Part shown: positions 1-5,275 of the stretch, in pieces
Layout: every line of letters begins with the position of its first letter
How positions within the stretch are numbered: the first letter of the stretch is position 1
NCBI GenBank assembly: GCA_947167415.1
Contig: CAMVHY010000114.1
Location: forward strand, 1 to 5,275
Reading direction: 5' to 3'
DNA: 5,275 bases
Origin: an uncultured Clostridia bacterium
GTDB lineage: Bacteria; Bacillota; Clostridia; Lachnospirales; CAMVHY01
Notes under the pieces: model-generated
What the model saw: only the letters and a program-made list of their open reading frames with translations
Databases searched by the model: none
What the model was told of the DNA's origin: nothing
Made by a program: the position numbers and the translations under genes

Positions 1-363
1 GTTGTCAGGCCACCTTTTGAACGTCCAATGCTTTGTTTCTGATTCTTTTTATTCCTGTTTGCATCTGGACTCACCTTGATGCTCGTACTATCAATAAAAA
101 ATATATAATCCTCTTCATTAAGCAATTTTTGCTTTTTCATAGCTTCTAAAATTTTTGCAATCGTACCGTTCTTCGACCATCTACTAAATCTCATATAAAT
201 TGTGTGCCAGTTTCCATATTTTTTGGCAACGTTCTCCATTTATAACCATTTTTTTTATGTAAAGCATTGCACACATGAATTTGTAGTTTGATGTCTTCGT
301 CGGTTTCCTCGCTATAGACATTAATCCCTCTAGCTTTTTATATTGTGTTTTTGTCAGTTTCAT
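1..363 (-). pseudogene. IS5-family transposase, partial, with two single-base frame breaks
   Basis: Read from the ATG at 363-361, the product starts MKLTKTQYKKLEGLMSIARK and continues through KFMCAMLYIK. It is then out of frame at an 8-base A-run (plus-strand T-run 249-256). The next frame gives NGYKWRTLP, and a second break falls at a 6-base A-run (219-224). The third frame continues KYGNWHTIYMRFSRWSKNG to IDSTSIKVSPDANR and SIGRSKGGLT at the edge. The order helix-turn-helix-like N-terminal part, NGYKWRTLP, YGNWHTIY, then an IDST...PDA block with the first catalytic Asp of the DDE triad is typical of IS5/IS427 transposases. Each break is repaired by one extra A or by -1 slippage, so this is either a decaying copy or one using ribosomal frameshifting. 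The catalytic second Asp and Glu lie beyond the window. A sequencing homopolymer error is less likely, because the neighbouring 3.5-kb gene is intact despite many A-runs. Confidence 0.8.
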
Positions 364-413
364 ACTTATTTTTCTCTTTGCTCAATATATTTTTATTTTA
401 TGTAAACGCTACC
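1..413 (-). mobile_element. IS5-family (IS427-like) insertion sequence, 5' portion, cut by the window edge
   Basis: The minus strand carries the beginning of a transposase gene that continues off the left edge, so only one end of the element is visible. Upstream of the transposase ATG the minus strand reads GGTAGCGTTTACATAAAA (396-413). This looks like an insertion-sequence terminal repeat followed by a short leader. I place the outer end at about 413; the exact base and the flanking target duplication (perhaps TA or TTA) cannot be fixed without the other end. The family call rests on the encoded protein. The element points away from the PFOR gene and ends about 175 bases upstream of its start, just outside that gene's promoter region. 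Confidence 0.65.
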
Positions 414-460
414 TAATAGCAATAGCGAAAAAAATTTTAATGACATTTGGTAAAAAATAA

Positions 461-495
461 TTTTTGGACTCAAGTTTATTTTTGGGTTCAAATTT
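461..495. repeat. Tandem imperfect 17-nt repeat upstream of the nifJ promoter
   Basis: TTTTTGGACTCAAGTTT (461-477) is followed one base later by TTTTTGGGTTCAAATTT (479-495). The copies match at 14 of 17 positions with a period of 18 bases. Each contains TTGRRYTCAA, a weak dyad with TTG and CAA ends. The second copy occupies the place where a -35 element would lie and ends 8 bases before the extended -10. The position suits a pair of regulator half-sites read on similar faces of the helix, but in such A/T-rich DNA the repeat may be incidental. Confidence 0.45.
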
Positions 496-503
496 TTTTT
501 GCG

Positions 504-512
504 TGCTATAAT
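504..512 (+). promoter_or_regulatory. Extended -10 promoter for nifJ
   Basis: TGCTATAAT is a perfect TGn plus TATAAT extended -10 element for the housekeeping sigma factor. No good -35 hexamer stands 16-18 bases upstream (nearest TTGGGT at 482-487, spacer 19), which extended -10 promoters tolerate. Transcription would begin near 519, leaving a leader of about 70 bases before the ATG at 588. The leader is A/T-rich and shows no convincing riboswitch or attenuator fold. Confidence 0.7.
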
Positions 513-587
513 AAACCACGTTTTTGTTTTTATTGATTAAAATCAAAAATAAAATTTTTAATTTAAACACAAAGGAGATATTTTTTT

Positions 588-3500
588 ATGTCTAATAAAA
601 CAAAAAAAACGATGGACGGAAATCAGGCGGCAGCTCATACTGCTTATTTTTTTACAGAAGTAGCTGCGCTTTATCCGATTACTCCATCTTCACCAATGGC
701 AGAACATGTTGATGAATGGTCTGCGCGCGGACAAAAAAATTTATTTGACCAAACGGTCAAAGTTGTTGAAATGCAATCTGAAGCTGGAGCGGCAGGAACT
801 GTTCACGGCTCACTTGCTGCCGGTTCTTTAACAACAACTTTTACGGCGTCTCAAGGTTTATTATTAATGATTCCAAATATGTATAAAATTGCGGGCGAGC
901 TTTTGCCGTGTGTTTTTCATGTAACAGCGAGAACGATTGCGACGCATGCATTATCAATTTTTGGTGATCATAGCGATGTAATGGCGTGTCGTCAAGCGGG
1001 TTTTGCAATGCTTTGTTCAGCAAATGTTCAAGAAGCGATGGATTTGGCGGCGGTTGCACATTTAAGCGCGCTTAAAGGAAAAGTTCCGTTTATGCATTTT
1101 TTTGACGGTTTTAGAACTTCGCATGAGATTCAAAAGATAGAATGTTTGGATTATGAAGATTTAAAACATTTGATTGATTGGGAGTCACTGGATAATTTTA
1201 AAAAGCAGGCTTTAAATCCAAATCATCCGGTTACACGCGGAACAGCACAAAATTCCGATGTATTTTTTCAGGCTCGTGATGCTTGCAATAATTTTTATTT
1301 TGATTTGCCAAGTGTAGTTGAAAATTATATGAACGAAATAAATAAAATAACTGGTCGCGATTATAAATTATTTAATTATTATGGTGATCCAGAAGCAGAA
1401 CGAGTAATTATTGCAATGGGTTCAGCGTGCGATGCTATCGAAGAAACGATTGATTATTTAATGGCGCAAGGAGAAAAAGTTGGCGTATTAAAAGTTCATC
1501 TTTATCGTCCTTTTTCGATTAAGCATTTTATTAATGCAATGCCAAAAAGTGTGAAAAAAATTGCCGTTTTGGACAGAACAAAAGAACCTGGTTCGCTTGG
1601 AGAACCTTTGTATCAAGATATAGTTACGGCTTATTTTGAAGAAAATGAAAAGCCAGTGATAGTTGGCGGAAGATATGGTTTAGCTTCGAAAGATTTTACG
1701 CCGGCACAAATTATTGCAATTTATGAAAATTTAAAACTTGATAATCCAAAAAATCATTTTACGGTTGGAATAAGAGATGATGTAACGAATTTATCACTTG
1801 AAGTTGGAAAGCCAATTGATGTTTCGCCAAAAGAAAATATAAGTTGTAAATTTTGGGGCTTAGGTTCAGATGGAACTGTCGGAGCAAATAAAAATTCGAT
1901 TAAAATTATTGGCGATCATACGGATATGAATGTGCAAGCATATTTTGCTTATGATTCGAAAAAATCCGGCGGAGTCACGCAATCGCATTTAAGATTCGGA
2001 AATAAAAAAATTAAATCGACTTATTTAGTTAACACGGCAGATTTTGTTGCATGTCATAACGAGGCGTATATAAATAAATATGATATGATTTCGGATTTGA
2101 AAGACGGCGGGATATTCTTGTTAAATTGTTCTTGGGCAGAAAATGAAATCGAAGATAAATTGCCTGGTTATTATAAAAAATTTATGGCTGAGCATAATAT
2201 AAAATTTTATGTAATAGACGGATTAAAATTGGCGCGTGAAATTGGTTTAAGAAATAGAATAAATACTGTTTTGCAGGCAGCATTTTTTAAATTGACGAAT
2301 ATAATTCCTGTTGAGCAAGCTGCTGATTATATGAAAGAAGCGATTAAAAAGACTTATGGCAAAAAAGGCGAAAAGATAGTAAATATGAATTGCTTGGCTG
2401 TTGATGCAGGGTTAGAAAATGTGAAAGAAATAAATGTTTTGGATAGCTGGAAAAATTTGAGCGATGAAAGTGATAATAATACAGAAGATAATGTTTTAGC
2501 AGATGATAACGAGAGAATTAAATTTGTAAAAAATATCGCTAAGAAAATTAATGATTTAAAAGGCGATGAATTGCCTGTAAGTGCTTTTAAAAATTACGAA
2601 AACGGAACTTTGCCATGTGGAACAGCAAGTTTTGAAAAACGTGGAGTTGCTGTCGAAGTACCGTGTTGGATAAAAGAAAATTGTATTCAGTGTGGGCAAT
2701 GTTCTTTGGTTTGTCCACATGCAAGCATAAGACCGTTTTTGGTTGATAAAAATAAAGATAAAGTTATTGAGAGTTTTGAAAGTATAAAAGCGAATGGTAA
2801 AGATTTTGCAGATTATGAATTTAGAGTTCAAGTTAGTCCGTTGGATTGTACTGGATGTGGAAATTGCGCAAAAATTTGTCCAGCGAAAGAAAAAGCTTTA
2901 GTTATGAAAGACATTAAAACACAAAGCGAGCAAATCGAAAATTGGAATTATGCGACACATGAATTATCTTGTAAAAAAACGCCGAGTCCGAATAATATAA
3001 AAAATAGTCAGTTTAAAGAGCCGTTATTAGAATTTTCTGGAGCGTGCGCAGGATGTGGAGAGACTCCGTATGCAAAATTATTGACGCAATTATTTGGCGA
3101 TCGTATGTATATCGCAAATGCAACAGGATGTTCTTCGATTTGGGGCGGAAGTTATCCGTCGTCGCCATATACTTGTAATTCTGAAGGAAAAGGTCCGGCA
3201 TGGTCGAATTCGTTGTTTGAAGATAATGCAGAATATGGTTTTGGAATGTATAACTCGGTTAAGCAAACGCGAGAAGGTTTAAGAGATAAGGCAAAACGTT
3301 TGGTCGATTTGGTTGACAGTCAAGAATTGAAAACAAGTTTAAGTAATTGGTTAGAAACTTTTGATAATGGCGAAGAGTCTAAAATTATGAGCCAAAGTTT
3401 GATTAATATACTTGATATTAGTTTAAAAAGTAATGATTTGAAAGAAGAAAGTCAAAGATTAGCGCTTGATCTAATTAGTAATAAGGATTGGCTAGCGAAA

Positions 3501-4133
3501 AAATCGCAGTGGATTTTAGGTGGAGACGGTTGGGCTTATGATGGACTAGATCATGTTTTAGCTTCGGGCGAAGATATAAATGTTTTGGTATTTGATACGG
3601 AAGTTTATTCGAATACAGGTGGTCAATCGAGTAAGTCGACGCCAGCTGGAGCAGTTGCAAAATTTGCCGCGTCTGGTAAAAAAGTTAAAAAGAAAGATTT
3701 GGGCATGATAGCCATGAGTTATGGCTATGTTTATGTTGCACAAGTTTCTATGGGAGCAAATCAGAGACAATTAATTAAAGCGATGCTAGAAGCAGAAAAA
3801 TATCATGGACCATCGTTAATTATTGCTTATGCACCATGTATAAATCACGGAATAAAAGCGGGAATGGGTTGTTCTCAGGAAGAAGCAAAAAAAGCTGTTG
3901 AATGCGGTTATTGGCATTTATATAGATATAATCCGGAATTGGTTAAAGAAAATAAAAATCCGTTTGTTTTGGATTCTGATGCGCCAGTTAAATCGTTTAG
4001 AGAATTTATTGATAATGAAGTGAGATATTCGTCGCTAAAACTTTTATTCCCTGAGCATGCAGAAAAATTATTTAAACAAGCGGAAGATGACGCAAAAAAT
4101 AGATATAATATTTATAAAAAATTGTCGGAGTAG
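588..4133 (+). CDS. nifJ: Pyruvate:ferredoxin (flavodoxin) oxidoreductase, single-chain
   Basis: The 1181-residue cytoplasmic enzyme oxidises pyruvate with CoA to acetyl-CoA and CO2 and passes electrons to ferredoxin or flavodoxin. All domains of the homodimeric PFOR are in order. The pyruvate-binding N-domain has YPITPSSPMAE (29-39), with T32, E65 and R115 matching the catalytic Thr, Glu and Arg. Domain II spans about 265-370. The CoA/gamma domain starts near FWGLGSDGTVGANK (422-435), followed by an acidic linker (about 625-642) and EKRGVAVEVP (683-692). Two ferredoxin clusters use C699/702/705/709 and C754/757/760/764. The C-terminal TPP domain has proximal-cluster C820/823/848/1084 and GDG (979-981) to DTEVYSNTGG (1003-1012). 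Four residues (usually IGYG or IGFG) are missing after GDGWAYD, at 985/986. ATG 588 is chosen because AAAGGAG (571-577) lies 10 bases upstream and the N-terminus matches the family start. The gene is first of an apparent two-gene operon with the ferritin-like gene. Identity is certain; whether it is fully active is less so. Confidence 0.97.
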   Translation: MSNKTKKTMDGNQAAAHTAYFFTEVAALYPITPSSPMAEHVDEWSARGQKNLFDQTVKVVEMQSEAGAAGTVHGSLAAGSLTTTFTASQGLLLMIPNMYKIAGELLPCVFHVTARTIATHALSIFGDHSDVMACRQAGFAMLCSANVQEAMDLAAVAHLSALKGKVPFMHFFDGFRTSHEIQKIECLDYEDLKHLIDWESLDNFKKQALNPNHPVTRGTAQNSDVFFQARDACNNFYFDLPSVVENYMNEINKITGRDYKLFNYYGDPEAERVIIAMGSACDAIEETIDYLMAQGEKVGVLKVHLYRPFSIKHFINAMPKSVKKIAVLDRTKEPGSLGEPLYQDIVTAYFEENEKPVIVGGRYGLASKDFTPAQIIAIYENLKLDNPKNHFTVGIRDDVTNLSLEVGKPIDVSPKENISCKFWGLGSDGTVGANKNSIKIIGDHTDMNVQAYFAYDSKKSGGVTQSHLRFGNKKIKSTYLVNTADFVACHNEAYINKYDMISDLKDGGIFLLNCSWAENEIEDKLPGYYKKFMAEHNIKFYVIDGLKLAREIGLRNRINTVLQAAFFKLTNIIPVEQAADYMKEAIKKTYGKKGEKIVNMNCLAVDAGLENVKEINVLDSWKNLSDESDNNTEDNVLADDNERIKFVKNIAKKINDLKGDELPVSAFKNYENGTLPCGTASFEKRGVAVEVPCWIKENCIQCGQCSLVCPHASIRPFLVDKNKDKVIESFESIKANGKDFADYEFRVQVSPLDCTGCGNCAKICPAKEKALVMKDIKTQSEQIENWNYATHELSCKKTPSPNNIKNSQFKEPLLEFSGACAGCGETPYAKLLTQLFGDRMYIANATGCSSIWGGSYPSSPYTCNSEGKGPAWSNSLFEDNAEYGFGMYNSVKQTREGLRDKAKRLVDLVDSQELKTSLSNWLETFDNGEESKIMSQSLINILDISLKSNDLKEESQRLALDLISNKDWLAKKSQWILGGDGWAYDGLDHVLASGEDINVLVFDTEVYSNTGGQSSKSTPAGAVAKFAASGKKVKKKDLGMIAMSYGYVYVAQVSMGANQRQLIKAMLEAEKYHGPSLIIAYAPCINHGIKAGMGCSQEEAKKAVECGYWHLYRYNPELVKENKNPFVLDSDAPVKSFREFIDNEVRYSSLKLLFPEHAEKLFKQAEDDAKNRYNIYKKLSE

Positions 4134-4158
4134 AAAATTTTATTTAAAAAAATATTTT

Positions 4159-4163
4159 AGGAG
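4159..4163 (+). promoter_or_regulatory. Ribosome binding site fixing the start of the ferritin-like gene
   Basis: AGGAG stands 9 bases before ATG 4173. A TTG at 4164 in the same frame directly abuts this site and is too close to be used, so ATG 4173 is the start. The site lies in the 39-base gap after the nifJ stop, as expected for translation of the second gene of an operon. Confidence 0.8.
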
Positions 4164-4172
4164 TTGTTTTTT

Positions 4173-4631
4173 ATGGAGAATAAACAAGAAGTTTTAATGG
4201 GTATGCAAGAAATTATAACTGGTTTATCACAGCAAGCCATTGGACATGAAATGCATGCAAGAATTTTTATTTCTCAAGGTTTTAATAAACTCGGGGAAAA
4301 ATATTTGTCGCACGCAAAAGAAGAGCGAGAATATGTTAGTAAGTTTATAAATAGATTATTGGATTTGGATTTTAAAATAAAAAATGAAGATAAAAAAGAA
4401 AGTCCGATTTATTATGATATCGTGGAATTTTTAAAATATGATTTAGAAACCTCTGTGAATGGTTTGGCTTGGTTGAAAGATATTGTTGAAAAAGCTAGAG
4501 ATGATTATAAATCTTTTGATCTTTTGAGCGATTATTATCAGGATGAAGATGAAGATAAAAATTGGATTCAGCAACAGTTTGATTTGATAGAAAAAATCGG
4601 ATTGCAAAACTGGTTGTTTACTCAAATATAA
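4173..4631 (+). CDS. Bacterioferritin-like (ferritin superfamily) protein with a degenerate metal site
   Basis: The product is 152 residues, close to the roughly 155-160 of bacterioferritin, and should fold as a soluble four-helix bundle. Family signatures are HARIF (28-32) in helix A, a Glu-rich helix B (47-63), and WIQQQFDLIEKIGLQNWLFTQI near the C-terminus, which parallels the WLETxLxLIxKxGLQNYLxxQI ending of bacterioferritin. By hand alignment with E. coli Bfr, E51 and E127 are kept (here E50 and E125). E18 is replaced by L18, H54 by E53, E94 by S94, H130 by D128, and the haem ligand M52 by E51. The ferroxidase centre and haem site therefore look lost or rebuilt. An acidic patch (DEDED, 124-128) precedes the last helix. 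It lies 39 bases after nifJ with no terminator between, suggesting co-transcription and a role tied to iron or protection of PFOR. That role is inference; iron storage by the standard mechanism is doubtful. I leave the symbol blank because function is not secure. Confidence 0.85.
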   Translation: MENKQEVLMGMQEIITGLSQQAIGHEMHARIFISQGFNKLGEKYLSHAKEEREYVSKFINRLLDLDFKIKNEDKKESPIYYDIVEFLKYDLETSVNGLAWLKDIVEKARDDYKSFDLLSDYYQDEDEDKNWIQQQFDLIEKIGLQNWLFTQI

Positions 4632-4660
4632 AAAATATTGGATTAGAAAATAAAGTTTAT

Positions 4661-4697
4661 AAAAAGAGATTGTGATTTTATGTCACAATCTCTTTTT
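4661..4697 (+). terminator. Rho-independent terminator of the nifJ/ferritin-like unit
   Basis: AAAAAGAGATTGTGA (4661-4675) pairs perfectly over 15 bases with TCACAATCTCTTTTT (4683-4697) across a 7-base loop. The right arm ends in five T residues. It begins 29 bases after the stop codon of the ferritin-like gene. The A-run on the left arm means the hairpin could also stop transcription arriving from the right on the other strand. Confidence 0.92.
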
Positions 4698-4825
4698 GTG
4701 TCAAAAAAACTAGATTTTAAAAGTTAATCTCGGCAACATATTTAAATTTGGTTTTAAAAATAAGTTGCTGTGTTAAAAGCAGAATTTTATTTTATATATT
4801 ATGTATCGTAAAAATTTATTTGCTA

Positions 4826-4854
4826 TTGATTTTTTTAAATATCTGTGATAAAAT
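4826..4854 (+). promoter_or_regulatory. Likely promoter of the downstream hypothetical gene
   Basis: TTGATT (4826-4831) as -35 and TAAAAT (4849-4854) as -10 are separated by 17 bases. The -10 is preceded by TGA, giving an extended TGn -10 of the same kind as at nifJ. Transcription would begin near 4861, about 60 bases before the ATG at 4921. It lies after the terminator, so the downstream gene is probably a separate unit. A/T-rich DNA gives chance matches, hence moderate confidence. Confidence 0.5.
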
Positions 4855-4920
4855 CTAAAATGGAATTGTGTTTTTGATTACTATTGTAAAAAAATTTTAT
4901 TTTAGAGAGTTTGGTTTGTT

Positions 4921-5275
4921 ATGAATAAACAAGATGAGGGAAAAATGATCGAGCCACCAATAAAAAATCAGGATGATTTGATAAAAATATTGGATTTATG
5001 TTCTAATTTGCGCAATGAGAATAAAAATGAAATTAAAAATCAGATTAAGAAAAATTTAGAGATAAATCAAGATGATACATATACGTATAATTACTACATC
5101 GTAGATAATAAATTATGGGTTGATAGATTGACTATCGATGGAAAAATCGCAGAGGGTGCAATTACAAATATAGATGAATTAATGGAACATCAATCGATAG
5201 CACAATTTAGCTTTGTGTGTTATAAACTTGGTCCAGAGCAAAGAGAATTTAATAAAAAGGTTAGTATATTAGATA
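4921..5275 (+). CDS. Hypothetical protein, N-terminal 118 residues (runs off the right edge)
   Basis: An open frame begins at ATG 4921 and stays open to the window edge, so length and C-terminus are unknown. The visible part is hydrophilic and rich in Lys, Asn, Asp and Ile. It has a probable helical region (about 15-50, NQDDLIKILDLCSNLRNENK onward), then a likely beta-rich part (about 56-105) with YNYYIVDNKLWVDRLTIDG and AQFSFVCYKLGPEQREF. No signal peptide, membrane segment or known catalytic motif is visible, and I do not recognise a family. Trp is encoded by TGG. The purine-rich AGAGAG (4904-4909) sits 11 bases before ATG 4921 and is a weak ribosome site. A second in-frame ATG at 4945 has GAGGG (4936-4940) only 4 bases away, so the first start is preferred but not secure. 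Base composition resembles its neighbours. Confidence 0.75.
   Translation, partial: MNKQDEGKMIEPPIKNQDDLIKILDLCSNLRNENKNEIKNQIKKNLEINQDDTYTYNYYIVDNKLWVDRLTIDGKIAEGAITNIDELMEHQSIAQFSFVCYKLGPEQREFNKKVSILD

Noticed and set aside
395..422. Minus-strand TTGCTA (417-422), 16-base spacer, TAAAAT (395-400), a hybrid promoter spanning the IS boundary and reading into the transposase
   Set aside because: Fair consensus match, but such matches are common in this A/T-rich DNA and the IS boundary itself is not fixed.
533..546. TTGATT/AATCAA inverted repeat in the nifJ leader
   Set aside because: Six weak base pairs with a two-base loop; too unstable to call a regulatory fold.
841..1059. Antisense open frame inside nifJ, and similar ones at 2556-2831, 3013-3201, 3475-3660 and 3558-3770
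   Set aside because: They lie wholly within the well-conserved PFOR coding frame, have no ribosome site or recognisable protein content, and are shadows of biased codon use.
3094..3282. Plus-strand alternative frame inside nifJ
   Set aside because: It overlaps conserved PFOR residues in another frame and has no supporting features.
4134..4160. A/T palindromic stretch between nifJ and the ferritin-like gene
   Set aside because: It has no G/C stem and no stable hairpin, so it is not a terminator; the two genes are read as one unit.
4164..4172. Upstream TTG start adding three residues to the ferritin-like protein
   Set aside because: It directly abuts the AGGAG ribosome site, leaving no spacing; ATG 4173 has proper spacing.
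4443..4625. Antisense open frame in the ferritin-like gene
   Set aside because: It mirrors the coding strand of a recognised gene; its Ile/Phe-rich content is the complement of Asp/Glu/Lys codons.
4734..4768. GCAAC ... GTTGC inverted repeat after the terminator
   Set aside because: Only five base pairs around a 25-base loop in A/T-rich DNA; not a credible RNA or operator.

Overview
The window comes from a very A+T-rich bacterium that uses the standard genetic code. All tryptophans are TGG, no in-frame TGA occurs, and the genes end in TAG or TAA, which argues against Mycoplasma/Spiroplasma-type decoding. The central gene encodes pyruvate:ferredoxin (flavodoxin) oxidoreductase, an oxygen-sensitive enzyme of anaerobic or microaerophilic metabolism. 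Its wording resembles clostridial-type enzymes, but the sequence alone does not fix the phylum. Poly-A/T tracts and a decaying insertion sequence would fit a small-genome or host-associated anaerobe, which is inference.

Layout. Positions 1-413 (minus strand, running off the left edge) hold the 5' part of an IS5-family (IS427-like) insertion sequence. Its transposase frame is broken twice, each time by one base inside an A-run. Positions 414-587 are an A/T-rich intergenic region with a tandem imperfect 17-nt repeat (461-495), a consensus extended -10 promoter (504-512) and a good Shine-Dalgarno for the main gene. Positions 588-4133 (+) are a full-length nifJ-type PFOR gene. After 39 bases, and without a terminator, comes a bacterioferritin-like gene (4173-4631, +). 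A hairpin with a 15-bp perfect stem and a T-run (4661-4697) closes this two-gene unit. The rest of the gap to 4920 is A/T-rich and contains only a likely extended -10 promoter (4826-4854). From 4921 to the right edge runs the start of an unrecognised Lys/Asn-rich protein (+).

How the genes fit together. PFOR converts pyruvate and CoA to acetyl-CoA, CO2 and reduced ferredoxin or flavodoxin, using TPP and three [4Fe-4S] clusters. A co-transcribed ferritin-family protein would suit iron handling or protection of an iron-sulfur enzyme. However, by hand alignment it has lost most of the ferroxidase ligands and the haem methionine of bacterioferritin, so ordinary iron storage is doubtful. The PFOR itself lacks four residues normally present inside its GDG...N thiamine-diphosphate motif, although all twelve cluster cysteines and the other recognisable active-site residues remain. 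These two departures in adjacent genes are the main points of interest.
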